Source of the DNA: Sphingobium aromaticiconvertens
GTDB lineage: Bacteria > Pseudomonadota > Alphaproteobacteria > Sphingomonadales > Sphingomonadaceae
Length of the DNA: 64,000 bases
NCBI RefSeq assembly: GCF_037154075.1
Contig: NZ_JBANRJ010000001.1
Span: 421,001-485,000 of the forward strand
Reading direction: 5' to 3'
Part shown: positions 56,150 through 64,000 of the stretch, piece by piece
Position numbering within the stretch: the stretch's first letter is position 1
Layout: every line of letters begins with the position of its first letter
Position numbers and translations under genes: made by a program
The notes under the pieces: generated by a model
Seen by the model: only the letters and a program-made list of their open reading frames with translations
What the model was told of the DNA's origin: nothing
The model's database searches: none

Positions 56150-58072
56150 TTATGTTTTCGGATTAAGCAGCGTATCGAGGCTGCCTTCACCCTCTCCTAA
56201 TTTGTCGAGGCGCGGATAGCGCAGGCCGCTGGAATAATCGAGCCTCAAAGTGCGGTAATATTTATCCTGTTTGACGATGATCTCGATCGGCGTCTTGGGG
56301 TTCTTCGCCGCGGTGATTGCCGCCTTGAAAGCATCTGCCGAATATTCATTGCCGTTAACCGCGATGATCTTTGTGCCCGCGGCCAGCCCTGCCTTGAATG
56401 CGGCGCTGTCCCAGACCACGGTGGAAATCTCGCCGTCATTCTTGACGATCAGGCCGATGCCGAACCCCTGATCGACCATTTTCTGCGTGGCTTCCGCCTT
56501 TTTGGTGATCGCGCCGGGCGTGTCGCCATAGACCAGCCGGTATCCGCCCATGGTGAAGCCGCTCTTGGGCGTCTCACGGGTGGGACTGTCGACATATTTT
56601 GTGAAGAAGCCCGCCCAGTCATAAGGGGCGATGCCGTTCAGCGTCTTGATAACGTCCTGACGATTATAGACGACCTGCCCCCAGTCGCCCGGATTGATGC
56701 CGAAAAAGGCCTGGGCGAAATCGTCCAGCCCCTTGGCACCGCCCGTCTGCTTGCGGATAATCGCATCCGCCTCCAGCCAGATCATCAGCCCTTCATTATA
56801 ATAGTCCTCCGACCGCTGCCAGCTACTCCAGCCCTTGGGACGGCGGGCGGCGATGATGGGGTCATGAGTCGTGTCCTCCATCGGCCGCCATTCGCGGCCC
56901 TTGGCCGTATCCAGCTTTGCGGCGATATGGGCATAGGCGTCCAGCGTCTCCTGCTTGGAGAACAGGCCGGATCGCGCGCCCAGCACATAGCCCCAGAATT
57001 GCGTCTGCCCTTCATAGACCCACAACAGGTTGTCCTGCATCGGCACCGAAAAATCGGGCGTCCACAACAGGTCGGGGCGGCGGAATTTGCCGTCCCAGCT
57101 ATGGGTGAACTCATGCGGCAACAGGTTGCGATCCAGCAACCCGTCATCCCATTTGGTGAAATAGCCGGGTTCCACCTGATTCTCGGACGAGCGATGATGC
57201 TCCAGACCGATGCCGCCCATCTCGTCGGTGATGGCGAACAGGAAATCATAATGGTCGAAATGATAGGTGCCGAACAGCGCCTTGGCCTCGGCCACCAGCT
57301 TCTTGTGCTTCGCCATCTGGTCGGGCGTATAGACCAGCTCCTCCGCATCATCGGCGACCATGTTGAGCGTCACATTGTTGCCAAGGTCCACCGCCTTGAA
57401 ATGCGTGCCCGCGAACACCGGCGAATCCTGCAACGCCTCATAGTCGATGACGTCATAGGCGACAGTCGATCCGGTCTTCTTCCCCCGCAGCGCGGTCGCG
57501 GCCTGCCAGCCATCGGGATAGGTGACGGTCGCCTGAATCGGAATCTGGCGGGTGAAATAGCCTGCTGGATAGAGCGACACCGACTCCCACTGGATGTTGA
57601 GCATCTTGGGCGTCACCACCACGCGACCCTGTGCGGGCGTGGTGGCGGACAGGAACTGGAACTGCGCGACGACATTGCGCGCGCCCTGCGGCACAGTGAT
57701 CTGAAAGGCATAGACGTTGAGCGGATCGCGCTTCCACGCCACCGGCTTGCCGTCGGCGGTGATGGTCAGGCCCGCCAGCTTCTCAATCTGTCCGCGTGGG
57801 GCATGGTTGCCCGGCAGCCATTGCGGCATCAGCAGCGTCATTGGCCCGCTGGCGGCGACGGGGATCGTTTCCTTCACGCGGAAGATGCGCTGGGTCGTGT
57901 CGGTCGCATCCACTTCCAGCTTGATGGTCCCGCCCGGATAGGGCGTGTCGCGCGGCGCGGACACCGTGTCGACGACGGGCAGGGCGGTCGGTTTGGAGCG
58001 GATGGCGTCCTGCGCGATTGCCGACGACAGGCAGGTGGAAAGGCACAGGGCGGCAGCAAGGCTGCGGATCAT
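56150..58072 (-). CDS. M61 family metallopeptidase (glycyl aminopeptidase type) with PDZ domain
   Basis: The 640-residue exported protein has a signal peptide (IRSLAAALCLSTCLSSAIAQ) and an N-terminal beta domain. The zinc site follows in LPHEFTHSWDGKFRRP (HExxH), then a C-terminal PDZ domain (IGLIVKNDGEISTVVWDSAA, GLAAGTKIIAVNG). M61 enzymes prefer peptides with N-terminal Gly or Ala. The ATG at 58072 gives the signal peptide; the frame is open further upstream to 58234, over the hisS start. Confidence 0.9.
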   Translation of the reverse strand: MIRSLAAALCLSTCLSSAIAQDAIRSKPTALPVVDTVSAPRDTPYPGGTIKLEVDATDTTQRIFRVKETIPVAASGPMTLLMPQWLPGNHAPRGQIEKLAGLTITADGKPVAWKRDPLNVYAFQITVPQGARNVVAQFQFLSATTPAQGRVVVTPKMLNIQWESVSLYPAGYFTRQIPIQATVTYPDGWQAATALRGKKTGSTVAYDVIDYEALQDSPVFAGTHFKAVDLGNNVTLNMVADDAEELVYTPDQMAKHKKLVAEAKALFGTYHFDHYDFLFAITDEMGGIGLEHHRSSENQVEPGYFTKWDDGLLDRNLLPHEFTHSWDGKFRRPDLLWTPDFSVPMQDNLLWVYEGQTQFWGYVLGARSGLFSKQETLDAYAHIAAKLDTAKGREWRPMEDTTHDPIIAARRPKGWSSWQRSEDYYNEGLMIWLEADAIIRKQTGGAKGLDDFAQAFFGINPGDWGQVVYNRQDVIKTLNGIAPYDWAGFFTKYVDSPTRETPKSGFTMGGYRLVYGDTPGAITKKAEATQKMVDQGFGIGLIVKNDGEISTVVWDSAAFKAGLAAGTKIIAVNGNEYSADAFKAAITAAKNPKTPIEIIVKQDKYYRTLRLDYSSGLRYPRLDKLGEGEGSLDTLLNPKT

Positions 58073-58215
58073 GAAAAATTCTCCGAAAGGGGGAGCGACC
58101 GGATGGTCGAATGCCTCCAGCATGGCAAGCTGTGGCATAATCGTCCACCCCCCAGGTAAAGCGGCGCAAAAAGCGCGTTTCCTTGTGGTTGAAATGCCGT
58201 TAAAGGCGCTTCCCC

Positions 58216-59541
58216 ATGGCAAAAATCGAGACACCGCGCCCGATCCGGGGCACGCAGGACATATTGAGCGGCACGCCGGAGGCTTTTGGCGAACGCTTCG
58301 CCCATGTCGCAGCGACGTTCGACCGGGTTCGCTGCCTTTATGGTTTTCAGCGGGTCGAGGTGCCGGTGTTCGAGGCGACGGCAGTTTTTGCCCGCTCGCT
58401 GGGCGAAAGCACCGACGTCGTGTCGAAGGAAATGTACACGTTCGAGGATCGCGGTGGCGACAGCGTCACCCTGCGCCCTGAATTCACCGCCGGCATCGCC
58501 CGCGCCTATATTACCGAGGGCTGGCAGCAATATGCGCCGCTCAAAGTCGCGACCCACGGCCCACTGTTCCGCTACGAACGCCCGCAAAAGGGCCGCTTCC
58601 GCCAGTTCCACCAACTCGACGCCGAAATCATCGGCGCGGCCGAGCCGGGCGCGGATGTCGAACTGCTCGTCTTCGCCGACCAGTTGTTGAAAGAACTGGG
58701 CATCAATGAGGGCGTGACCCTGACCCTCAACACGCTGGGCGACGCGGAAAGCCGCGGCGCCTGGCGCGCCGCGCTGATCGCGCATTTCGAAGCGCATCGC
58801 GGCCAGTTGTCGGAAGAAAGCCTCGACCGGCTGAACCGCAACCCGCTGCGGATATTGGACAGCAAAGATCCCCGCGACCGCCCTGTGGCGGATAGCGCGC
58901 CGGACATCGACGCCTATCTGACAGACGAGGCGCGCGGCTTCTTCGAAAAGGTGACGGCGGGCCTCGACGCCGCTGGCGTGGCGTGGGAACGCAATGCGCG
59001 GTTGGTGCGCGGGTTGGACTATTATCGTCACACGGCGTTTGAGTTCGTTACCGACCGGCTGGGCGCGCAGGGCACTGTGCTGGGCGGCGGGCGCTATGAC
59101 GGGCTGATCGAGAATCTGGGCGGTCCTGTGACTCCGGCGGTTGGCTGGGCGGCTGGGATCGAGCGGTTGGCGATGTTGATTGATGCGCCGGAGATTGCCA
59201 AAATCAATGTCGCAGTTGTAGTCGAATCAGACGATTTGATTTCATGCAGCTATGACGTGGCAAGCAAGATTTGGCGGTCTGCACTGTCCTGCGAAATAAC
59301 TTCGACCGGCTCGCCAAAGAAGCGTTGGGAAAAGGCAACCAAGCTCAAAAATCCGGATATTGCCATTTCTCTATCTTCTTCGGGTGAAGGTGGAAGGCCG
59401 AGTTTACGCATTCGTTATTACGCTAAATATCCCCAGATAGAGATGCCGTCTGACGAAACGCTTCATTCGATGTTTGGAGCGAGTTATGATTTGCAGGTTG
59501 AGCGTAAGCCAATAACGCTCTGGGCGGACCGTCCACTCTAA
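58216..59541 (+). CDS. hisS: histidyl-tRNA synthetase with a divergent C-terminal domain
   Basis: The 441-residue class II synthetase has motif 1, motif 2 ([20 protein letters not shown]) and the histidine-specific [15 protein letters not shown], all typical for alphaproteobacteria. After about residue 325 (base 59190) the anticodon-binding domain becomes very divergent ([33 protein letters not shown]). GC falls from about 67% (58861-58920, counted) to about 45-47% (59221-59280, 59341-59400, 59461-59520, counted). The catalytic part looks native and the 3' third looks imported. The stop (TAA) overlaps the prfA ATG by one base. Confidence 0.93.
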   Translation: MAKIETPRPIRGTQDILSGTPEAFGERFAHVAATFDRVRCLYGFQRVEVPVFEATAVFARSLGESTDVVSKEMYTFEDRGGDSVTLRPEFTAGIARAYITEGWQQYAPLKVATHGPLFRYERPQKGRFRQFHQLDAEIIGAAEPGADVELLVFADQLLKELGINEGVTLTLNTLGDAESRGAWRAALIAHFEAHRGQLSEESLDRLNRNPLRILDSKDPRDRPVADSAPDIDAYLTDEARGFFEKVTAGLDAAGVAWERNARLVRGLDYYRHTAFEFVTDRLGAQGTVLGGGRYDGLIENLGGPVTPAVGWAAGIERLAMLIDAPEIAKINVAVVVESDDLISCSYDVASKIWRSALSCEITSTGSPKKRWEKATKLKNPDIAISLSSSGEGGRPSLRIRYYAKYPQIEMPSDETLHSMFGASYDLQVERKPITLWADRPL

Positions 59542-60629
59542 TGCAAATCTCCGCCGAACGCATCGCGCAGATCGAGGCGCGCCGGGACGAGGTGCAAGCG
59601 TCGATGACGCGGGCCGACCTGCCGCCCGATCAGTTCGTGCGGCTGTCAAAGGAATATGCCGAGCTGGAGCCGGTCGCCCGCGCCGCGCATGAAGTGCGCC
59701 GGTTGCGGCAGGAACTGGCGGCGCTGGACTATATAGCGGGTGGCGATGCATCCGACGCCGATCCGCTGATGCGTGAAATGGCGCAGGAGGAGATGCAACT
59801 GATTAAAAGTCAGTTGCCGCAGGCCGAACGTGCCCTCGCGCTCCAGCTTCTGCCGCGCGATGCCGCCGACGCGCGCCCGGCGATGCTGGAAATTCGCGCG
59901 GGCACGGGTGGCGACGAAGCCGCCCTGTTCGCGGGCGACCTGTTCCGCATGTATCAACGCTATGCCGACGAACAGGGCTGGAAGATGGAGCTGATCTCCG
60001 CCAGCCAGTCCGAAGTCGGCGGGTTCAAGGAAGTCGTCGCCAGCATCAACGGCGCTGGCGTGTTCGCGAAGCTGAAGTTCGAGAGCGGCGTCCACCGCGT
60101 GCAGCGGGTGCCTGCAACCGAAAGCGGCGGACGCATCCATACCTCTGCCGCCACGGTCGCGGTGCTGCCGGAGCCGGAGGAAGTGGACGTCCAGATCAAC
60201 GAGTCCACGGACCTGCGGATCGACGTCTATCGCGCGTCGGGTTCAGGCGGACAGCACGTCAACACCACCGACAGCGCGGTCCGCATCACCCATCTTCCCA
60301 CCGGCCTGGTCGTCACCCAGCAGGACGAAAAATCACAGCACAAGAACAAGGCCAAGGCGCTCAAGATCCTGCGGACGCGTCTGTATGAAGCCGAGCGCGA
60401 GCGCACCCAGAGCGAACAGGCGGGTGCGCGCAAGGCGATGGTCGGCTCGGGCGATCGCTCCGAACGCATCCGCACCTATAATTTCCCGCAAGGGCGCGTC
60501 ACCGACCACCGTATCAATCTGACCCTCCACCGCCTGCCCGAAATCCTCGAAGGCCCCGGCCTTGCCGAAGTCATCGACGCACTGGTGGCAGAGGATGAGG
60601 TCGCGCGGCTGGCGCAGCTGGACAGCTAG
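59541..60629 (+). CDS. prfA: peptide chain release factor 1
   Basis: The 362-residue protein recognises UAA and UAG. It has the GGQ peptide-release motif in [20 protein letters not shown] and an RF1-type PxT-like region before it ([13 protein letters not shown]). RF1 is the substrate of PrmC, encoded next. It starts by overlapping the hisS stop. Confidence 0.96.
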   Translation: MQISAERIAQIEARRDEVQASMTRADLPPDQFVRLSKEYAELEPVARAAHEVRRLRQELAALDYIAGGDASDADPLMREMAQEEMQLIKSQLPQAERALALQLLPRDAADARPAMLEIRAGTGGDEAALFAGDLFRMYQRYADEQGWKMELISASQSEVGGFKEVVASINGAGVFAKLKFESGVHRVQRVPATESGGRIHTSAATVAVLPEPEEVDVQINESTDLRIDVYRASGSGGQHVNTTDSAVRITHLPTGLVVTQQDEKSQHKNKAKALKILRTRLYEAERERTQSEQAGARKAMVGSGDRSERIRTYNFPQGRVTDHRINLTLHRLPEILEGPGLAEVIDALVAEDEVARLAQLDS

Positions 60630-60650
60630 GGTGTGCGCAGCCTTTCTTCT

Positions 60651-60761
60651 CCCCTCCCTCTTAGGGAGGGGCTGGGGGTGGGTAGCCTCCGCAGGAGGCT
60701 CCACCGGATCAAGCCCGGCGTCTCGACCCACCCCCGACCCCTCCCTTGAAAGGGAGGGGGG
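60651..60761. repeat. long inverted repeat/REP-like mosaic between prfA and prmC
   Basis: The left part (60651-60683, CCCCTCCCTCTTAGGGAGGGG then CTGGGGGTGGGT, read as two pieces) and the right part (60726-60761, ACCCACCCCCGACCCC then TCCCTTGAAAGGGAGGGGG) are near-inverted copies. Each is itself a hairpin. Between them lies the hairpin AGCCTCCGCAGGAGGCT (60684-60700). This resembles paired REP/BIME elements of sphingomonads. Confidence 0.7.
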
Positions 60762-60767
60762 AAGGTA

Positions 60768-61586
60768 ATGACAGTCCCCGATACCCTGCGCGCCGCCTCG
60801 GCCCGCCTTGCCGACACCAGCGACACCCCGCGTCTCGACGCCGAACTGTTGCTTGCCCATGCGCTGGGCATCAGCCGCGAAGAGGTGATCCTGCGGCAAC
60901 GCGACCTTGCCGTCCCGCCGGGGTTCAATGCGCTACTCGATCGTCGCCTTTTGGGGGAGCCGGTCGCCTATATCATCGGCACCCGCGATTTCTGGACGCT
61001 GACCCTGGCCGTCACACCCGCGGTCCTCATCCCTCGCCCAGACAGCGAGACGCTGATCGAGGCTGCAATCGACCATTTCCAGACCCGCGCCCCGACAACG
61101 ATCCTCGACCTTGGCACAGGCTCGGGCGCGCTGCTGCTTGCGGCCCTCGACCAGTGGCCCGACGCGCGGGGGCTGGGTGTCGACGCCTCGACAGAGGCGT
61201 TGGAGGTGGCGCGTGGCAACGCGCAACGGCTGGGTCTTGCCGATCGCGCCGATTTCGCACTGGGCGACTGGGGCGCGGGGCTGACCAGCCCGTTCGACCT
61301 TATCCTCATCAACCCGCCCTATATCGCCACCTCCGCACTATTATCGCGCGATGTGCTGCATCACGAACCGCATAGCGCGCTGTTCGCGGGGGACGAGGGG
61401 CTGGACGAGTATCGCCGCATTGCACCGCAGTTGCCCGGGCTGCTGGCGCCCGGCGGCATGGCCGCGCTGGAGATCGGTTTTGACCAGCGGGAAAGCGTTT
61501 CTGCCCTGTTGCGCCGAGTGGGCCTGACTGTTTCCGCCCGCACGGATCTGGCCGGACTCGATCGCTGTCTTGTGGCCTTTCCCTGA
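60768..61586 (+). CDS. prmC: peptide chain release factor N5-glutamine methyltransferase PrmC
   Basis: The 272-residue enzyme methylates the glutamine of the GGQ motif in release factors. It has motif I LDLGTGSGALLLA and the NPPY motif in ILINPPYIATS. It follows prfA, its substrate gene, across a REP-like inverted repeat of about 110 bp. Confidence 0.95.
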   Translation: MTVPDTLRAASARLADTSDTPRLDAELLLAHALGISREEVILRQRDLAVPPGFNALLDRRLLGEPVAYIIGTRDFWTLTLAVTPAVLIPRPDSETLIEAAIDHFQTRAPTTILDLGTGSGALLLAALDQWPDARGLGVDASTEALEVARGNAQRLGLADRADFALGDWGAGLTSPFDLILINPPYIATSALLSRDVLHHEPHSALFAGDEGLDEYRRIAPQLPGLLAPGGMAALEIGFDQRESVSALLRRVGLTVSARTDLAGLDRCLVAFP

Positions 61587-61867
61587 GCATCTGCGAAAAA
61601 CACTTGGTTTCATGGAAGGAAACGACTACATAAAGAGCAGGAACAGCACTATCTTCGGATTTGGCCAGATGGCCACTGATAGGAAAAGGCCGGTTCCTGG
61701 CTTCAACAAGTCATGACGGCGCTGCTGTCCGGCGCCTCTGGCATCTGGGGATAGGGATAAGGCTTTCGGGCTGCCCCATCCTGCGGAGCCGTGTACCGGC
61801 CATATTTGTCAGGCCGTGTTTGGGGATAGCAACGGATAAGATTCTCGTTGAACGTAAGGACTATGTC
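61587..61867 (+). other. 281-bp intergenic region / DUF4167 leader
   Basis: No gene is supported here. The region before the DUF4167 start is long and could hold a leader RNA, but I see no clear riboswitch or terminator, and no database model can be compared here. Confidence 0.4.
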
Positions 61868-62782
61868 TTGATCAACAACAGGCAGGCCGGCCGTCGTAAT
61901 CGCGGCCGGAACAACAACGGACGTCCCAATGGTGGTGGAAACCGGGGCGGTGGCGACAATGGCAACCGCATCGACAACCGGGCGCGTGGTAATGCTACCC
62001 AGCTTCTTGAGAAATACAGGAACATGGCCCGCGACGCGCAATTGTCCGGGGATCGGGTGAACGCGGAATATTATCTCCAGTTCGCCGACCATTATTTCCG
62101 CGTGCTGGCCGACAATCGCGCCCGTCAGGAAGAGCAGCAGGGCCAAAGTGGCCAGCCGCAGCAGGGTCAGAACCGCTTTCGTCGCAATGACGAAGCGCTC
62201 GACGACTATAGCGACGATTTCGACGGCAATGACGAAAACGGGGATGATTTCCGTTTTTCGCAGCCCGAACGCGCCGAGCGTCAGGAGCAGCGTTCCGAAC
62301 GACAGCCTCGACAGGAGCGCCAAGAACGCCCTGAGCGTCAGGACCGGGGTGATCGTCAGCCCCAATTCCAGCAGTCCCAGGGTGAAGGCCAGGGCCAACC
62401 CCAGGGTCAGGGTCAAGATGGCGAAGGACGCCCCCGCCGTGACCGTAACCGTCGGGACCGCATCAATGAACCGCGTGAGCAGCGCGCAGTCGAGCCGGTA
62501 GCCGAACAGGCACCGCAGGTAGAGCTGCCCGTCGCTGCACCGGTTGCGCCAACCGTGCAACAGGCCCCGGCGCAGGAAGAGGCGCCAGCCCCCCGCCGCC
62601 GTGGTCGCCCCCGCAAGAGCGATACGGTCAAGAGCGAGGCCGCCGAGGCAGAACCGCAGGGTCTGGACATTGCCGTTCTTCCGCCCTCGATCGCGCGCGC
62701 CGACAATGACAGCGAGCCGACCGAGGAGGCGCCCCGCAAGCGCACCCGCCGTGCTCGCCCCACGACCGAGGCCGCAGAATAA
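61868..62782 (+). CDS. DUF4167 family protein (low-complexity, RNA-binding-like)
   Basis: The 304-residue protein has a basic Arg/Gly/Asn-rich start (INNRQAGRRNRGRNNNGRP). The DUF4167 domain follows (LLEKYRNMARDAQLSGDRVN, YYLQFADHYFRVLADNRARQ), then a long Gln/Arg/Pro-rich tail. The tail carries alternating RQEQRSERQPRQERQER-type repeats and ends in basic RRRGRPRK and RKRTRRARP. The protein begins at a TTG (61868) after AAGGA. Disordered RNA-associated behaviour is likely; the function is unknown. Confidence 0.85.
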   Translation: MINNRQAGRRNRGRNNNGRPNGGGNRGGGDNGNRIDNRARGNATQLLEKYRNMARDAQLSGDRVNAEYYLQFADHYFRVLADNRARQEEQQGQSGQPQQGQNRFRRNDEALDDYSDDFDGNDENGDDFRFSQPERAERQEQRSERQPRQERQERPERQDRGDRQPQFQQSQGEGQGQPQGQGQDGEGRPRRDRNRRDRINEPREQRAVEPVAEQAPQVELPVAAPVAPTVQQAPAQEEAPAPRRRGRPRKSDTVKSEAAEAEPQGLDIAVLPPSIARADNDSEPTEEAPRKRTRRARPTTEAAE

Positions 62783-62808
62783 GCATCCCGCCTATCAGGC
62801 AGCGAAAG

Positions 62809-62842
62809 AAAAAGGGGCGGCTCGCGAGAGCCGCCCCTTTTT
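62809..62842. terminator. bidirectional rho-independent terminator after DUF4167
   Basis: GGGGCGGCTC and GAGCCGCCCC form a perfect 10-bp stem with a GCGA tetraloop. AAAAA precedes and TTTTT follows, so it can end both DUF4167 and the convergent thioesterase gene. Confidence 0.85.
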
Positions 62843-62860
62843 CTTTGCAGCCAAGTCGCG

Positions 62861-63256
62861 TCAGCCTTCAGTCGGCAGCGGCCTCGGGCGATGCGATTCG
62901 TCCAAGGCGACGAAGGTAAACAGCCCGTCCGTCACCTTGACCTCTTCGGGTGCGTGCGCCGTACCGCGCGTGGCCACAACCTCTACCCGGATGCCGATGG
63001 AACTTTTTCCGCGGCGTTCTTCCCAGGCATAGACCGACACAATATCCCGCAGCAGGATCGGCGCGATGAACTGCATGCTCTCGATCGCCACGGTAGCGAC
63101 AGCGCCTTGTGCTACGTGTGCGGCGACGATGCCGCCCGCTATATCCATCTGGCTCAACACCCACCCGCCAAAGATATGGCCGTTGGCGTTGATGTCGCCG
63201 AGACGGGGGACGACCCGCAATATGGTCTCGCGCCCTGGTATTCGCTCAGTCGTCAA
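62861..63256 (-). CDS. acyl-CoA thioesterase (YciA-like hot-dog)
   Basis: The 131-residue protein has the acyl-CoA hydrolase segment DINANGHIFGGWVLSQMDIAG with the hot-dog GG and D residues, then VAIESMQFIAPILLRDIVSV. YciA-type enzymes hydrolyse many acyl-CoAs. The start at 63256 overlaps the end of the upstream membrane protein gene by 11 bp, so the pair forms an operon. Confidence 0.9.
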   Translation of the reverse strand: MTTERIPGRETILRVVPRLGDINANGHIFGGWVLSQMDIAGGIVAAHVAQGAVATVAIESMQFIAPILLRDIVSVYAWEERRGKSSIGIRVEVVATRGTAHAPEEVKVTDGLFTFVALDESHRPRPLPTEG

Positions 63257-63545
63257 TGTCGATCTCCTCCTTCAACCGGTCCATCACCTGCTCGTCATGA
63301 CCGGTTCCATGCGAAAGGAAGGCCAGCGCCATCAGGCCGGTGCCCAGCATGAAGGTCAGCCAGACCCCCAATATGGTCGCGATGATCATGTGAATCGGCA
63401 TTGGTCCCGCCCACCAGTGCAGCACCAGCAGCGCTGCGACCACGCACACGACGCCGCCCAGCCCCATCCAGAGCATCATTCGGCGGAACCTGGCCCATGC
63501 GGTCGCGGCGACTTGTGGATCATCAAGGGCAAATTTGCGTCTCAT
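63246..63545 (-). CDS. small two-helix membrane protein
   Basis: The 99-residue protein has a basic N-terminus (RRKFALDDPQVAATAWARF) and two transmembrane helices (LWMGLGGVVCVVAALLVLHW and IIATILGVWLTFMLGTGLMA). A charged C-terminus (MDRLKEEIDIDD) follows. I do not know a function. It overlaps the thioesterase gene by 11 bp. The start could extend upstream to ATG codons at 63605 or 63623, but these lack a ribosome-binding site. Confidence 0.75.
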   Translation of the reverse strand: MRRKFALDDPQVAATAWARFRRMMLWMGLGGVVCVVAALLVLHWWAGPMPIHMIIATILGVWLTFMLGTGLMALAFLSHGTGHDEQVMDRLKEEIDIDD

Positions 63546-63622
63546 CCCTTTTCTTTGGGGGGCGAAAGTGGGATCATCAACCCCCGAGACAAAATGTTCG
63601 GGCATGACGAAGGAGAGCGGCA

Positions 63623-64000
63623 ATGACCGTAGCGGCGATTCTGCACGACAAGGGAAGCGACGTCATTCAGGTTCGGTCGGACGACACTGTGTTATTCGCA
63701 GTGCAACTGCTGGCGGAAAAGCGCATCGGCTGCGTGCCCGTGGTCGATCATGGCAAAGTCGTCGGCATTTTTTCCGAACGCGACCTTGTCTATCGATTGG
63801 GGGCCGAAGGCGCGGCCATACTCGACGCGCCGGTATCGACTGTCATGACATCACCCGCCATTACCATCACGCCGGACACTCCGGTGCTTCAGGGCTTGTC
63901 GATGATGACCCGGCGACGCATGCGCCATTTGCCAGTGGTGGTAGACGGCGGGCTGGTTGGCCTCGTTTCCATTGGCGATCTGGTGAAATTCCGGATCGAT
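63623..64000 (+). CDS. CBS-domain protein, 5' part
   Basis: The open frame from ATG 63623 (after AAGGAGAGCGGCA) encodes at least 126 residues with two CBS domains: IQVRSDDTVLFAVQLLAEKR, IGCVPVVDHGKVVGIFSERD, then MTSPAITITPDTPVLQGL, RMRHLPVVVDGGLVGLVSIGD. CBS pairs bind adenine nucleotides and regulate partner proteins; this looks like a small stand-alone CBS protein. It runs off the window. Confidence 0.88.
   Translation, partial: MTVAAILHDKGSDVIQVRSDDTVLFAVQLLAEKRIGCVPVVDHGKVVGIFSERDLVYRLGAEGAAILDAPVSTVMTSPAITITPDTPVLQGLSMMTRRRMRHLPVVVDGGLVGLVSIGDLVKFRID

Noticed and set aside
62148..62501. CRISPR-like or tandem repeat in the DUF4167 tail
   Set aside because: The repeated CAGGGTCAG/GAGCGTCAG units are codon-level low complexity in a Gln/Arg-rich tail, not spacer-separated repeats.

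Overview
The window is a contiguous piece of the main chromosome of a GC-rich alphaproteobacterium, most likely a sphingomonad (Sphingobium/Sphingomonas/Novosphingobium type). The signs are the gene orders mnmG-rsmG-parA-parB, DUF3576-leuS-lptE-holA and hemJ-hemE-[oriC]-ppsR-maf-aroE-coaE-dnaQ, a long TonB-dependent receptor, a DUF4167 RNA-binding-like protein, MipZ, and an alphaproteobacterial GTTC-N7-GTTC LexA box. Nearly all of it is densely packed core genome. I saw no tRNA, rRNA, insertion sequence, prophage or CRISPR array.

The feature that organises the window is a probable chromosomal replication origin at about 34176-34455, between hemE and ppsR (DUF299). This is the position of oriC in Caulobacter and Rickettsia. 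It holds one perfect and three near-consensus DnaA boxes, an AT-rich stretch with GAT repeats and two GANTC methylation sites. The segregation and division machinery is close by: parA/parB at the left end, two near-perfect parS sites inside rsmG, and mipZ about 3 kb from the origin.

Layout: 0.0-2.5 kb mnmG end, rsmG, parA, parB; 2.6-5.2 pepN; 5.3-8.9 an Mla-type lipid transport operon (minus strand) with a STAS-MlaE fusion; 9.0-12.8 a HAD phosphatase, a 2-hydroxyacid dehydrogenase/Cys-Met PLP enzyme pair and pdeM; 13-15.8 a TonB receptor; 16-18.1 yggS, a ThiE-like protein and an unknown exported protein; 18.3-23 DUF3576-leuS-lptE-holA; 23-25.9 a type III polyketide synthase/methyltransferase/FAD oxidoreductase cluster; 25.9-31.7 msrB, PBP1A, phnA, a candidate small RNA, pgm/manB, a J-domain protein and mipZ; 31.8-34.2 panC, hemJ, hemE; oriC; 34.5-40.2 ppsR, maf, aroE, coaE, dnaQ, hpf, ptsN, a thioesterase and DUF1491; 40.3-46.6 a SleB-like hydrolase, mmcB with an SOS box, an ankyrin protein, SCO1, YcgN, a YgjP-like metalloprotease and an Lhr-type helicase; 46.6-51.4 a COG3650 lipoprotein, an OYE-family enzyme, gyrB and a lipoprotein; 51.4-55.5 DUF1993, a frameshifted NHL-repeat gene and the yczE/MocR-regulator divergent pair; 55.6-64 ppa, an M61 peptidase, hisS, prfA, prmC, DUF4167, an acyl-CoA thioesterase, a small membrane protein and the start of a CBS-domain gene.

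The most unusual points are the type III PKS cluster, whose PKS lacks a canonical start codon; hisS, whose 3' third drops to about 45-47% GC and encodes a divergent anticodon-binding domain; the minus-strand small-RNA candidate ending in a UUCG terminator; the separated Lhr helicase and PdeM nuclease; and the origin/segregation architecture.
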